64,000 nucleotides of DNA from Methanothermobacter sp. K4 (GCF_022014235.1 NZ_JAKLTD010000003.1:84781-148780), one strand, 5' to 3'. Positions 1-9,214 are shown, counted from the first letter of the stretch. Numbers and translations: made by a program. Notes: generated by a model not told the origin, from the sequence alone.

Positions 1-96
1 TGATGCTCACTATCTTATGTACTGTTTCACGTTTTCCCGTACTATTGCTGATGCTCACTATCTTATGTACTGTTTCACGTTTTCCCGTACTATTGC
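1..96. repeat. 48-bp tandem direct repeat at the 3' end of the HisG-like gene
   Basis: Positions 1-48 and 49-96 are identical 48-bp units. The second unit contains the stop codon and last codons of the minus-strand HisG-like gene ([13 protein letters not shown] then stop). Because 48 is divisible by three, the first unit repeats the same C-terminal codons and stop in frame, downstream of the real stop. The array may continue outside the window. It has no coding role of its own; it looks like a recent duplication of a gene end. Confidence 0.9.
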
Positions 97-1044
97 TGAT
101 GCTCCAAAGCCCTTTATCTCCTCAAGCATTTCAGGGAATCTCCTTTTATCTATGAGGACGTTGATCTGTGAAAATTCCCTCCCCGGCACAACGGTTGGCT
201 CATCTGAGCAGTACTCCATCTTCATAAGGAATTCAACGACATCCTCTGCCCTGTGGTTTGCTATGTTGAATTTAACATCGAAGTAGTTCCTTGCCTTGGT
301 GGCGCCGTAGAGCTGTTTGAATATCATCTCAGCCTTTTCAAGTTTTTCCCCGGTACATGATGGCCCAGCGTAGAGGCCGGCGCTTGATTCCATTATGGTG
401 TCAATTATCTTGAGGCCAGCCTTTCGCAGGCTGCTTCCTGTCTGGGTGTTGTCCACTATGAGGTCTGCGCCCTTGGCGATGTAAACCTCGGTTGCACCAT
501 CCGAGTTTATTATCTGGACCATTTCATTGTCGCCATCCCTGAGACCCCTTATCTGCACTACGGGTCTTGAATCGCCGAATAGTTCCCTGTAACCAGGGTT
601 ATTCATGAAAAAGTCCCTTGTGAGGTTGGGATACTCTGTGAAGCAGAGTATAGGGGTTTTCCTATCAGCATTTTTCAGGAAGAAGTCCTCCAGTGATATG
701 TAGGGTTCCTCTCTGGGAAGGGCCACTATAAGTCTTGTCTGACCGTAATCAAGGTCTCCTATCTTTTTTATGGATTCATCGCCACTGTTTATGGATTCCT
801 CACGCACCCAGTCCTCACCGATTATTGCAATATCAAGCATCCCACGGTTGAGCTCCACCGGCGCACTCTGGGGTCTTGTGAGGTAAGCCTTTATTTCAGG
901 GTCGTTGGTGATTTCTATTTCGTTCTCTTCACGTCCGGGTTCATAGCCTTTAACCTCGTAACCTGCATCCTTGAAGAGCCTGTAGGTGTTTCCACGGTTA
1001 ACATTGTTCAAACTACCCTTGGGTAATCCCAGAATTATCTTCAT
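58..1044 (-). CDS. Divergent HisG-type ATP phosphoribosyltransferase
   Basis: The 328-residue protein has the layout of long-form HisG: two periplasmic-binding-like lobes and a C-terminal ACT-like regulatory domain (about 255-328). The PRPP-loop region [18 protein letters not shown] (about 195-212) matches the family loop that contacts the phosphates of PRPP. HisG joins ATP and PRPP in the first step of histidine synthesis. It is longer than usual (about 290 residues), with extra sequence around 85-150, and no other his gene is nearby. It may therefore be a paralogue of the housekeeping HisG with another substrate. The start ATG is clear. The 3' end is duplicated just downstream. Confidence 0.75.
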   Translation of the reverse strand: MKIILGLPKGSLNNVNRGNTYRLFKDAGYEVKGYEPGREENEIEITNDPEIKAYLTRPQSAPVELNRGMLDIAIIGEDWVREESINSGDESIKKIGDLDYGQTRLIVALPREEPYISLEDFFLKNADRKTPILCFTEYPNLTRDFFMNNPGYRELFGDSRPVVQIRGLRDGDNEMVQIINSDGATEVYIAKGADLIVDNTQTGSSLRKAGLKIIDTIMESSAGLYAGPSCTGEKLEKAEMIFKQLYGATKARNYFDVKFNIANHRAEDVVEFLMKMEYCSDEPTVVPGREFSQINVLIDKRRFPEMLEEIKGFGASAIVRENVKQYIR

Positions 1045-1116
1045 AGTTTCACCTGTAATCAGTTGATCATCTTAACTTTTGTAACTGTTTCTAGGTCCAT
1101 CGATTAAAATGATTTC

Positions 1117-1626
1117 TTACCATTTCTCAACATGTATCCTTTCAGGGTCAAACAGGTCCCTTGTACCAGGGTCCTCTGCAGGGTAACCTATGGGTATCAC
1201 TGAGAAGGGTATAACGTGGTCTGGAATCTGGAAAAGCCTTCTTATACCCTCAACACGGTCTTCAAGGGGGTATACACCTGTCCAGACCGCACCAAGACCA
1301 AGGGAGTGGGCTGCAAGGAGTATATTCTGTGATGCAATGGAGCAGTCCTGCACCCAGAATCCAGGGAATTTTTCCAGGCGGGTATCACAGCATACTATGA
1401 TTGCAACTGGAGCATCCTTTACCATTGCCCCGTAGGGATGCACCTCTGGTATCTTCTCAAGCATATCCCTGTTTTTCACTACTATGAAATGCCATGGTCT
1501 CTGATCAACCGCTGATGGTCCGCACATGGCTGCCTCCAGTATCTTCTGGATCAGTTCATCCGGTACATCCATCCTGGTGTATTTCCTTATACTTCGTCTT
1601 GTCTTAATTGCTTCGAGGACCTCCAT
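1117..1626 (-). CDS. Nitroreductase-family FMN oxidoreductase
   Basis: 169 residues, compact nitroreductase fold. The N-terminal RRSIRKYT motif (residues 10-17) is the FMN phosphate-binding signature, and the GPSAVDQRPWHFIVV stretch (about 36-50) and the DCSIASQNILLAAHSLGLG helix (about 93-111) are typical of the short, cofactor-F420/NAD(P)H-using members. It probably reduces a small electrophile with FMN in the cytoplasm; the substrate cannot be told. The start is ATG 1626 with GGTGAG just upstream. That leader carries a duplicated segment (see the repeat at 1631-1719). Confidence 0.85.
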   Translation of the reverse strand: MEVLEAIKTRRSIRKYTRMDVPDELIQKILEAAMCGPSAVDQRPWHFIVVKNRDMLEKIPEVHPYGAMVKDAPVAIIVCCDTRLEKFPGFWVQDCSIASQNILLAAHSLGLGAVWTGVYPLEDRVEGIRRLFQIPDHVIPFSVIPIGYPAEDPGTRDLFDPERIHVEKW

Positions 1627-1630
1627 TTAC

Positions 1631-1719
1631 CTCACCTTACAACTATGTGAACAGTGACTCTGTGGTGATATTGTTTTCTTCACCACAGCTCACCTTAAAA
1701 CTATATGAAGAGTGACCTT
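1631..1719. repeat. Duplicated leader/promoter segment of the nitroreductase gene
   Basis: Positions 1631-1661 and 1689-1719 match at 26 of 31 bases. On the minus strand each copy reads as a TATA-like CATATAG/CACATAG followed by GGTGAG, the ribosome-binding site of the nitroreductase gene. Between them is a perfect 7-bp inverted repeat, TGTGGTG (1661-1667) and CACCACA (1681-1687). The distal copy could serve as the promoter and the proximal one as the leader. Possible roles are a two-site operator or a relic of a duplicated gene start. Confidence 0.6.
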
Positions 1720-1770
1720 TATATATTGGGAAACCCATAATAGTTCTATAGAATACGAACGAGTGATACT

Positions 1771-1995
1771 ATGAGGGTCGAGGATTTAAAAAAGCCATGC
1801 CCCGAGTGTGGCGAGGTGGATAAGGACGTATCAACGGTTAAATACCCCCAGAACAAGGAAAAACTGAAAGAGGCCGGAATACCTGAGGACCAGGAGATAG
1901 TCGGGGCCATAAAATGCAGTAAATGTGGATATGTATTTGAGTACTGTGAAGGAGGAAAGTGCAGTATAGAGGTTAAGAAGGTTTCACTTGATTAG
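1771..1995 (+). CDS. Small zinc-ribbon protein of unknown function
   Basis: 74 residues with two cysteine pairs, CPEC (10-13) and CSKC (about 49-52), which should form one zinc ribbon, followed by two more cysteines (about 59 and 64) near the C-terminus. No membrane segment or enzyme motif is seen. A perfect 10-bp palindrome, TTCTATAGAA, lies at about 1745-1754 just before the start and a TATA-like tract TTTATATATT at about 1718-1727. It is transcribed divergently from the nitroreductase. The family is hypothetical; a nucleic-acid or protein-binding adaptor role is only a guess. Confidence 0.75.
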   Translation: MRVEDLKKPCPECGEVDKDVSTVKYPQNKEKLKEAGIPEDQEIVGAIKCSKCGYVFEYCEGGKCSIEVKKVSLD

Positions 1996-2047
1996 AGGGT
2001 TCAAATTATAGGGCAGATGTTTAAGAAGCCTTCAGACTGATCAGTAT

Positions 2048-2503
2048 TCATGACCTTCTTATGAATCCAAGAATATCCCTTAAACTGAACCCTTCATCAT
2101 TTCTTTCTACCTTTATATCTTTCAAAAAGTCTGCGAGCCAGTCTGCAAGTCTGTACCTTGGGAGACCATCAGGTTCAACCCATGCAAAGCCCTCATGTTC
2201 GTGGCTCAGCTTCACATTACCAGAGGCCCTGCACCTGATTATTATATGAACAGCGTTTATTATCGGGAATTTCTGTTCAACGACCCCCATGACCTCGCTG
2301 GGGGTGATTTCAAGACCTGTTTCCTCCCTGACCTCCCTTTTAAGGGCCTCCTCAATGGACTCGCCGGTACCTATCTTCCCACCGGGAAGCTCCCATGTGG
2401 ATGGGTTGGTCTTTGAATTTTCCGATCTTTTGATTATCAGGACCCTTCCGTTATCATCCTCAATGAATGCCCTAACCGCCAGTATATAAACACTTCCCAC
2501 CAT
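2048..2503 (-). CDS. Nudix hydrolase (MutT-like)
   Basis: 151 residues. The Nudix box is complete: GGKIGTGESIEEALKREVREETG (about 41-63), matching Gx5Ex7REUxEExGU, with the REVREE glutamates that bind magnesium. Such enzymes hydrolyse nucleoside diphosphates linked to another group, for example oxidised dNTPs; the substrate cannot be read from sequence. The ATG start is accepted, though a GTG four codons later has a better GGTGGGAA upstream. A TATA-like tract on the minus strand near 2530-2548 fits its own promoter. Confidence 0.85.
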   Translation of the reverse strand: MVGSVYILAVRAFIEDDNGRVLIIKRSENSKTNPSTWELPGGKIGTGESIEEALKREVREETGLEITPSEVMGVVEQKFPIINAVHIIIRCRASGNVKLSHEHEGFAWVEPDGLPRYRLADWLADFLKDIKVERNDEGFSLRDILGFIRRS

Positions 2504-2570
2504 AAGAATCCCTGTTTATGATTGGGACTCTAAATATATAAACGGGGTATCGATTGCAATGGTTGCTGGG

Positions 2571-3641
2571 CTACTTCCAGTCCCTGAACTCAACCGAGAA
2601 ACGGGTCCCACCCTCTGATTCAACTTTGAGGTTACCATTTATCTGGTCAGTAAGGCTTCTTACAAGCTGCATACCCATGCTGGATGTGGTGTAGAGGTCA
2701 AAGTTCTCTGGAAGACCTACGCCGTCATCTTCCACCTCAAGAATATAACTCTCACCTCCTTTTTTAAACGAAACCCTTATTTTACCTTTCCTTCCCTCAG
2801 GAAATGCGTGTTTGATTGCATTTGTGAAGAGTTCATTTACAATGAGTGCCAGGGGGACGACAGTATTTATATCGAGTTCAGCTTCATCTATCTCTGTCTC
2901 AAGGGCTATGCGGCCCGGATCCGATAGGAATGTCTGGTAGAGGTCCCTCACAAGTCCCCTCAGGTATTCACCAAATTCGACCCTCCTGTGTTTACCTGAA
3001 GTGTAAAGCCGCTCATGAAGCATGGCCATTGCCCTGGCCTTTGACTGGGCCTCCCTGAAGAGCATTAGATCATCCCTGTCCTTCACATACCTTGACTGGA
3101 TATTGAGGATGCTTGAGATTATCATGAGGTTGTTCTTGACCCTGTGGTTTATCTCCCGGAGGAGCATCTCCTTTTCCTTGAGGGCTCTCTCCAGTTCCAT
3201 GTTCTTCTTTAGAAGTTCTCTTCTGGCTGCAGAAAGCTGGTTGTTGAGCCTTGTGAGTTCATCAAAAAGTTCTTCTCTCACATCCTCACCAGCAGATGGA
3301 CCCATTCCTGGTGTTTCAGGCAGCTCAGTATCAACAAGGCGGTAGATTTTTATCATATCCTCCTTTCTGGCTGCGCCAACAGCATAGATCCTTTCATCAG
3401 CCATAAAACCTGAAAAATGGTAGGTTTTAAGGTTCTTTAAATTCATTTCCCAGTTATATGCAGCCCCCTTATCATTGATTTCCTGTATAAAAAGGGAGGC
3501 CTTTGCCTGGCTACCCCTATCCATAAGATCAACGAAGGATTCTACGCTCAGGGGTATGCCAGAACCATGGTCTATTATTTCCTCGATGAGTCCATCTTTC
3601 CTCAGGATAAGGAAAACACCCTCAGGTCCATTATCATCCAT
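2571..3641 (-). CDS. HisKA_2-type sensor histidine kinase
   Basis: 356 residues, soluble. An N-terminal PAS-like sensor region (1-105) is followed by a coiled coil (about 120-160), a HisKA_2 phosphoacceptor [11 protein letters not shown] with His166, and a HATPase_c domain: N box around Asn269/Asn274, G1 box DDGVGLP (305-311), G2 SSMGMQL (320-326). It autophosphorylates on His166. It lies 49 bp downstream of the B12-binding protein on the same strand, so the two are probably cotranscribed and act together. No response regulator is adjacent. HisKA_2 kinases often carry light or redox sensors, which suits this neighbour. Confidence 0.88.
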   Translation of the reverse strand: MDDNGPEGVFLILRKDGLIEEIIDHGSGIPLSVESFVDLMDRGSQAKASLFIQEINDKGAAYNWEMNLKNLKTYHFSGFMADERIYAVGAARKEDMIKIYRLVDTELPETPGMGPSAGEDVREELFDELTRLNNQLSAARRELLKKNMELERALKEKEMLLREINHRVKNNLMIISSILNIQSRYVKDRDDLMLFREAQSKARAMAMLHERLYTSGKHRRVEFGEYLRGLVRDLYQTFLSDPGRIALETEIDEAELDINTVVPLALIVNELFTNAIKHAFPEGRKGKIRVSFKKGGESYILEVEDDGVGLPENFDLYTTSSMGMQLVRSLTDQINGNLKVESEGGTRFSVEFRDWK

Positions 3642-3690
3642 TTTATAACCTTCAATAGTACATGGAGTCTTTTAATACGATTCTGGTCTA

Positions 3691-4707
3691 CTATAGTTCT
3701 ATTCCCAGGAATTCTTCAGCCACCCTCACAGCGCTGGAGGCACTGGCAGCGTGCAGGTCGGCGCCAACCTTTCTCCAGAGGTCAGTGTCCACATTGAATG
3801 GGTAGCCCCCCACCATTATGGGTGGAGCATCATCCAGCTCTCCAAATAGTTCTATGAGACTCCTCACATGTCCAACATTGAAGGTCATGGTGGCTGATAC
3901 AGCAACAAGGTCAGGTTTCAGCTCATCCACGATTTTCCTGCAATCCTCTGGTGGGGTGTTAGCCCCGAGGTAAACGGAATCCCAGCCATTGATTTCAAAG
4001 AAATCACTGACCATCCTTATTCCTATCTCATGCAGTTCATTGTTAACACATGCAGCAACAAGCCTGAGGTTTTTCCGGTCTGATGCCCGGTATATGTATG
4101 GGTAGAGTTCTGACATTATCATCTGTGTCACTGATGTTGCATAGTGTTCATGGGCAACCGATATCTGGTTGGTCTGCCACAGCCTGCCGATTTCATGCTG
4201 GACCGGCTCAAAAACATGGAGGTATATATCCTCAACATTCACACCGGACTCTAGGGATGAGATTATGAGGTCCCGGGCCTTTTTTGCCTCTGTATTCAGA
4301 ACAAGTTCAAGGTACCTCTCTGCAAGGTCCCTCAGTGGCTGATCCCTGATGTAGCTTGGCGGTTTATGTTCCATTTCAAGTTTCCTTAGGGACCCTGAGA
4401 TGTAACCGGAAGCAAGGGAAGCGGTTTCATCGTCTAGACTTTCCATCATCACCTTTTCTATACTTTTAAGCGAACCCCTGAGGCACTCTTCAGGAAGCCC
4501 GAGGTTCCTGAGAAGTACATCGGCCCAGAGGACGTAGTCCTCGAAGAGTTCTGGACTTGTATTTCTGATTGCCTCCTCCAGGTAGTCCAGATGGTAATTT
4601 ATGTCCTGTATGCACAGCTCCTTATCTTCGGGGCTTACAAGCCCCTTACCCTTAAGATCGTCATATACCGCGGATACAAGGGATTCCCTTGAAACATTGA
4701 CCCCCAA
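3691..4707 (-). CDS. Cobalamin-binding sensor protein with CarH-like W-x9-EH light-sensing signature
   Basis: 338 residues. Residues 1-120 are an unassigned helical region with no visible HTH. Residues about 125-205 resemble the four-helix B12-cap domain and contain W177, nine residues, then E187-H188, the W-x9-EH pattern of CarH-type adenosylcobalamin photoreceptors. Residues 210-338 are the Rossmann-like B12-binding domain with E224-L-H226-x2-G, where H226 should be the lower cobalt ligand, and SATMT at 271-275. Start is TTG 4707 with GGGGTG six bases upstream. It precedes the histidine kinase. Alternatives are a redox or corrinoid-level sensor, or a methyltransferase-type corrinoid protein; the cap motif argues for sensing. 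Confidence 0.8.
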   Translation of the reverse strand: MGVNVSRESLVSAVYDDLKGKGLVSPEDKELCIQDINYHLDYLEEAIRNTSPELFEDYVLWADVLLRNLGLPEECLRGSLKSIEKVMMESLDDETASLASGYISGSLRKLEMEHKPPSYIRDQPLRDLAERYLELVLNTEAKKARDLIISSLESGVNVEDIYLHVFEPVQHEIGRLWQTNQISVAHEHYATSVTQMIMSELYPYIYRASDRKNLRLVAACVNNELHEIGIRMVSDFFEINGWDSVYLGANTPPEDCRKIVDELKPDLVAVSATMTFNVGHVRSLIELFGELDDAPPIMVGGYPFNVDTDLWRKVGADLHAASASSAVRVAEEFLGIEL

Positions 4708-4775
4708 TTAAAGCACCCCAATATATTTAAGTTGGAACCACAATAAGAGATTTATCATTTTTTGCAGTGTTAACT

Positions 4776-4958
4776 ATGAATTCATCAGAGGGTTTCAGGA
4801 TAATTTCGACCACAGGAGAGTGTCCTGAATGCATCTACAGATGCGAGGTTGTCCTTGAGGATCTTGGAGAGGTTAAACTTTACTGCAGGCACCCCATGGG
4901 ACCGGGTAGCCCCACACACTGCATATACTTTAAGAGGGATGGGAAAATCAGCAGATGA
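4776..4958 (+). CDS. Small cysteine-containing protein of unknown function
   Basis: 60 residues from ATG 4776 (a GTG at 4767 could add three). Five cysteines include a CPECIYRC cluster near residues 16-23 and CRH and CIYF later; a metal or Fe-S site is possible but the spacing fits no family I know. No good ribosome-binding site precedes it. A TATA-like TTTATCATTT at 4751-4760 lies about 25 bases before the ATG, which suggests a leaderless transcript. It is divergent from the B12 sensor gene. Confidence 0.6.
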   Translation: MNSSEGFRIISTTGECPECIYRCEVVLEDLGEVKLYCRHPMGPGSPTHCIYFKRDGKISR

Positions 4959-5011
4959 TCAGCTTTTAAGGTTTATTAATTGATACAACATAAAAAAACA
5001 TATTAATTAAA

Positions 5012-5027
5012 AATAATTATAATTATT
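5012..5027. promoter_or_regulatory. 16-bp perfect palindrome upstream of the HTH-CBS regulator
   Basis: AATAATTATAATTATT is a perfect 16-bp palindrome. It lies just after a TATA-like AT tract (4996-5010) and about 28 bases before the ATG at 5055, so it would overlap the region between TATA and transcription start. This is where archaeal repressors often bind. The gene downstream encodes a helix-turn-helix protein, so autoregulation is plausible. The region is AT-rich, so chance is not excluded. Confidence 0.4.
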
Positions 5028-5054
5028 ATTCATAATGGATCATCAGGTGTTAAG

Positions 5055-5936
5055 ATGCTTACCTCTGTTCAGAAGGAAATACTCCAGACGCTCATCAACC
5101 TCTACAGAAATTCAAACGGCAAATCCATCAAGGGTGAGGAAATAGCAGCCATAATGAACCGAAATCCGGGCACCATAAGAAACCAGATGCAGTCCCTTAG
5201 AAGTCTGGGACTTGTGAAGGGAGTCCCCGGACCGCGCGGGGGATACAAGCCAACCATAAAGGCATATCATCAGCTGAACATATCATCAACAGGGAGGGAA
5301 ACCGCCGTCCCCATCTACAGGGACGGTGAGAGAATCGATGACCTTTCTGTTGCAAAGATAGAGTTCACAAGCATCCCTGATCCGGGGGAGTGTGAGGCCG
5401 CAATAAAACTGGTTGGCAGCATAAGGAAACTTGACCTGGGTGATCATGTGCGGATAGGCCCAACACCGGTTAACAAACTAGTTGTTGACGGGGTTGTTGT
5501 GGGAAGGGATGATATGGATAACATAATCCTCCTGGACACCACCGCCATAAGGAGCATACCCAAGAGGACGGTTGAGGAGGTTGCAACCCATGACCTCATA
5601 ACTCTCACCCCTGACGTTAGTGTGAAGGATGCCGCGGTTAAACTATCATCACTGGGAATCGAGGGTGCCCCGATAGTGGAGGACGATGAGGTGAAGGGCA
5701 TAGTGACCCTCAGCGACATAACAGCATCCATAGCAGAGGGTACCGAGAATATGCCGGTTTCAGAGATCATGTCAAAAAATATAATAACGGTTAAACCTGA
5801 AATGATGATCTCTGATGCGATAGAAATCATGAACAGACACAATATAGGAAGACTGATTGTTACAGACAGCGAGGGTAAACTGGAAGGTATAATAACCCGT
5901 ACAGATATCCTTGACAGTATAGCGGGTCTCGATTGA
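5055..5936 (+). CDS. HTH regulator with paired CBS domains
   Basis: 293 residues. Residues 1-75 form a winged HTH (GEEIAAIMNRNPGTIRNQMQSLRSLGLV), 77-175 a beta-rich linker domain, and 178-293 two CBS motifs (GIEGAPIVEDDEVKGIVT and NIGRLIVTDSEGKLEGIIT) that should form one Bateman module binding an adenine nucleotide. It was historically labelled IMP dehydrogenase-related because of the CBS pair, but no catalytic barrel is present. The likely role is transcription control by adenylate or SAM-type ligands. ATG start with GGTG upstream; a palindrome lies in its promoter. Confidence 0.85.
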   Translation: MLTSVQKEILQTLINLYRNSNGKSIKGEEIAAIMNRNPGTIRNQMQSLRSLGLVKGVPGPRGGYKPTIKAYHQLNISSTGRETAVPIYRDGERIDDLSVAKIEFTSIPDPGECEAAIKLVGSIRKLDLGDHVRIGPTPVNKLVVDGVVVGRDDMDNIILLDTTAIRSIPKRTVEEVATHDLITLTPDVSVKDAAVKLSSLGIEGAPIVEDDEVKGIVTLSDITASIAEGTENMPVSEIMSKNIITVKPEMMISDAIEIMNRHNIGRLIVTDSEGKLEGIITRTDILDSIAGLD

Positions 5937-5949
5937 GACTTCAGTTTTT

Positions 5950-5983
5950 CCTGATTTTTAAGTAAAGGTACAGCAAAATCAGG
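5950..5983 (+). terminator. Inverted repeat after the HTH-CBS gene
   Basis: CCTGATTTT (5950-5958) and AAAATCAGG (5975-5983) are perfect 9-bp complements around a 16-base loop, 14 bases after the stop codon. The left arm is itself T-rich. It could be a transcription terminator or an mRNA 3' stabilising hairpin. Confidence 0.45.
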
Positions 5984-6107
5984 GATTCATATTAGAGCTC
6001 TGAATATTTAATAGATATCTGGATATATATTAATGTGCAACAATTCTGTAGTTCTCTGGGTGCTCACGGAGTTCATGCATTTATCACTATAATGGGAAGT
6101 GTTACTT

Positions 6108-7052
6108 TTGAATGTGAATCATATGAATATAAAACCTGACATGAAGGCAGGGGACCTTATAAGGGAGATGGGTCGTTCAGGGGTCCTTGGAGCAGGCAGG
6201 GTCCACAGGGCAGCAGGGCTGCTCCGTGAAATGATTAATGACAGTGAAATGGGATTATTCATGAGTGTGGCGGGACCACTGGTCCCTGGAGGGATGAGGA
6301 GGATCATAAGGGATCTCATAGATCAGAAGGTTATATCGGCACTAATAACAAGCGGGGCTAACCTTACACATGACCTCATTGAGGCCTTTGGAGGGGCCCA
6401 TTACAGGGAATATGGATTCGATGATGAAAGGCTTCATGAGGAGGGGATAGGTCGTATAGGTGACATATACACAAGGTCAGAGGACTTTGAGGTCTTTGAA
6501 GCCAGGATGCAGGACATCTTCTCATCCATATTCAAATCAAAACCCCATATTTCAATTCAGGAACTCATTGACGATATAGGGGCTCATCTGAAGGATGAAA
6601 TGTCCATCATAAGAACGGCACACATGAGGGGTGTTCCCATCTATGCCCCGGGTATCATTGACAGCATGCTTGGCCTCCAGCTCTGGATGTACACACAGGA
6701 CAACAGGGTATGCCTCGATGCTGTGAGGGATATGCACAGCCTCTCTGACCTTGTATTCAGCCATGAGAGGATAGGGGCTGTTATACTTGGAGGGGGGCTT
6801 CCAAAGCATTACACACTCGCATCCACCCTACTCAGGGGTGGCGTGGATGCCGCGATTCAGATAACCATGGATCGAAGTGAAACTGGAAGCCTCAGCGGCG
6901 CCCCCCTTGAGGAGGCCAAATCATGGGCCAAGGCACAGGCGGGTTCGAATCTTGTAACGGTGGTTGGGGATGCAACAGCCCTGTTTCCACTTATACTTTC
7001 AGCTGCACTCTCTGACGGGGTTGATGGAGGTCTGAGGTCTTTTTATGATTGA
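6108..7052 (+). CDS. dys: Deoxyhypusine synthase
   Basis: About 314 residues. It transfers the aminobutyl group of spermidine to a lysine of translation factor aIF5A. The catalytic lysine motif GGGLPKHYTL is present near residues 232-241, and the NAD-binding GANLTHD (about 83-89) and late VVGDATALFPL stretch are typical. Possible starts are GTG 6099, TTG 6108 (GGGAAGTG six bases upstream) and ATG 6123; I favour TTG 6108. A TATA-like ATATATATT lies near 6024-6034. It overlaps the next gene by eight bases. Confidence 0.93.
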   Translation: MNVNHMNIKPDMKAGDLIREMGRSGVLGAGRVHRAAGLLREMINDSEMGLFMSVAGPLVPGGMRRIIRDLIDQKVISALITSGANLTHDLIEAFGGAHYREYGFDDERLHEEGIGRIGDIYTRSEDFEVFEARMQDIFSSIFKSKPHISIQELIDDIGAHLKDEMSIIRTAHMRGVPIYAPGIIDSMLGLQLWMYTQDNRVCLDAVRDMHSLSDLVFSHERIGAVILGGGLPKHYTLASTLLRGGVDAAIQITMDRSETGSLSGAPLEEAKSWAKAQAGSNLVTVVGDATALFPLILSAALSDGVDGGLRSFYD

Positions 7053-7572
7053 ACTTCTTTTTCCTGTTTCAGGTTTCCTCATGAAGGTTGCGGATGACGC
7101 CGAGGATGAGTGGGGAAAGCCCCTCACAGGGATGGTGGCGGGTGCCCTATGTGGAGTTTCCTCGGGTATTCTCTCCACTGCTGATACGGCGGCTGCATGT
7201 ATATTCCTCGGCATATTTGCAGGCACCCTCATATCATGTAAGATAGACTGCCCCAGCCATGCGATTGCTGCAGTGGTATTCCTTCTGGTTCTTTTTTTGG
7301 GTGGAGTGCCCTCACTGAGCATCCCCGCTCTTGTTGTATGCACAGCGGGAGCCTACATTGATGAATATGGTAATGATAACCCCAGGGTATACGAAAAGGG
7401 TCGTTTTTTCAGGTTTTTCTTTGATTACAGGTTCTCCCTCAAGGCTGTGATAGTCCTCCTTGCTGTTATTTCACTGCTTGGAGTTTCAGATACAGATTTT
7501 GGTCCTGTGACGGTACTTTTTTTCATACTCTTTGAGGTCGCCTATGAAATTGCAGGAAGAATCAGGATTTAG
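7045..7572 (+). CDS. Conserved membrane protein of unknown function
   Basis: 175 residues with about five hydrophobic segments. Charged motifs sit between them: VADDAEDEWGK near residues 14-24, CKIDCPSHA near 65-73 and IDEYGND near 103-109, which could bind a metal or a phosphorylated lipid head group. It overlaps the end of the deoxyhypusine synthase gene by eight bases, so translation is probably coupled. I do not recognise a characterised family; a membrane enzyme acting on a phospho-substrate is only an inference from the acidic motifs. Confidence 0.75.
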   Translation: MIELLFPVSGFLMKVADDAEDEWGKPLTGMVAGALCGVSSGILSTADTAAACIFLGIFAGTLISCKIDCPSHAIAAVVFLLVLFLGGVPSLSIPALVVCTAGAYIDEYGNDNPRVYEKGRFFRFFFDYRFSLKAVIVLLAVISLLGVSDTDFGPVTVLFFILFEVAYEIAGRIRI

Positions 7573-7682
7573 GTGTTCGCTTGGTCCCTGATTGTTGTTG
7601 TGTATTTAAGCTGTCACAGTGGATAAATAGTTTCTCTGACAGTTTTTTATGGACCTGGCGGGACATCAAAAGTTAAAATGAA

Positions 7683-8360
<678 letters not shown>

Positions 8361-8486
8361 TTATCTATTTTTCTGGGATATGATGTGTTTGGTGGTGTGT
8401 TGGTATGTGGAATAACAGGAGTTATGTCATTCATCTGGGCAAACACACCTCTCAAGAAAACTTTAATTTAAATCAGAAATTATAGA

Positions 8487-8521
8487 AAATATTATATACT
8501 CATATCTTAAAGTTTACTTTA
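8487..8521 (+). promoter_or_regulatory. cbiM promoter with small palindrome
   Basis: A TATA-like TATTATATA lies at about 8490-8498. The expected start of transcription, near 8520, coincides with TAAAG-TTTA-CTTTA (8508-8521), a perfect 5-bp inverted repeat. A metal-responsive repressor could bind here. No cobalamin-riboswitch-like structure was recognised in 8346-8544, the rest of which is AT-rich and without coding sequence. Confidence 0.35.
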
Positions 8522-8544
8522 GAAAGATTCAAGAAGGTGATAAA

Positions 8545-9213
8545 TTGCATATCATGGAAGGATTTCTGCCACCCGAGTGGTGTCTCTTCTGGTATCTTCT
8601 ATCGGCACCTGTCATAGTTTATGGTTTAATAAAGATAATAAGGATTTCAGAGGAGAGGCCCGAGGCAAAACCGCTTCTTGCAGTTAGCGGGGCATTCATG
8701 TTTGTTCTATCATCCCTTAAACTTCCATCTGTAACTGGTAGCTGTTCACACCCCACAGGTAATGGGCTTGGGGCCGTACTCTTCGGCCCTGCAGTCACAT
8801 CTGTCATGGCACTCATTGTTCTAATATTCCAGGCACTGCTCCTTGCCCATGGTGGCATAACAACCCTGGGGGCAAACGTGTTCTCCATGGGTATCATTGG
8901 TCCGCTCTGCGCCTGGGGAATCTACAGGATCACAAGGTCAGCGATACCATCATCTGCTTCGGTGTTCCTCGCAGCGTTTCTGGGGGACCTGATGACATAT
9001 GTGACAACATCAGTCCAGCTTGCGGTTGCATTCCCTAAACCAGGGTTCATGGAAGCCCTTGTGAAGTTCATGGTGATATTCGCCTACACCCAGCTTCCAC
9101 TGGCGGTTGCTGAGGGCCTTCTCACCGTGGTGATATTTGAGAACATCCTCAAGCTCAAACCGGATATAATGGAAAAACTTCAGGTTATAGGAAAACCTGC
9201 TGTGGAGGGTTAA
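8545..9213 (+). CDS. cbiM: Cobalt ECF transporter substrate-binding subunit CbiM
   Basis: 222 residues, about six membrane helices. The N-terminal MHIMEGFLP is the conserved CbiM metal site: the free amino terminus and His2 coordinate Co(II). This fixes the start at TTG 8545, with GGTGA four bases upstream. The [11 protein letters not shown] motif near residues 72-82 is also typical. It works with CbiN, CbiQ and CbiO, which follow in order, to import cobalt for cobamides. A nickel role is possible from sequence alone, but CbiN favours cobalt. Confidence 0.95.
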   Translation: MHIMEGFLPPEWCLFWYLLSAPVIVYGLIKIIRISEERPEAKPLLAVSGAFMFVLSSLKLPSVTGSCSHPTGNGLGAVLFGPAVTSVMALIVLIFQALLLAHGGITTLGANVFSMGIIGPLCAWGIYRITRSAIPSSASVFLAAFLGDLMTYVTTSVQLAVAFPKPGFMEALVKFMVIFAYTQLPLAVAEGLLTVVIFENILKLKPDIMEKLQVIGKPAVEG

Positions 9214-9214
9214 A

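Noticed and set aside
3680..3705. ACTATAGTTCTA motif resembling the palindrome halves near 1745 and 24192
   Set aside because: Here it lies over the stop codon of the B12-sensor gene, so the similarity to the promoter motifs is probably chance.
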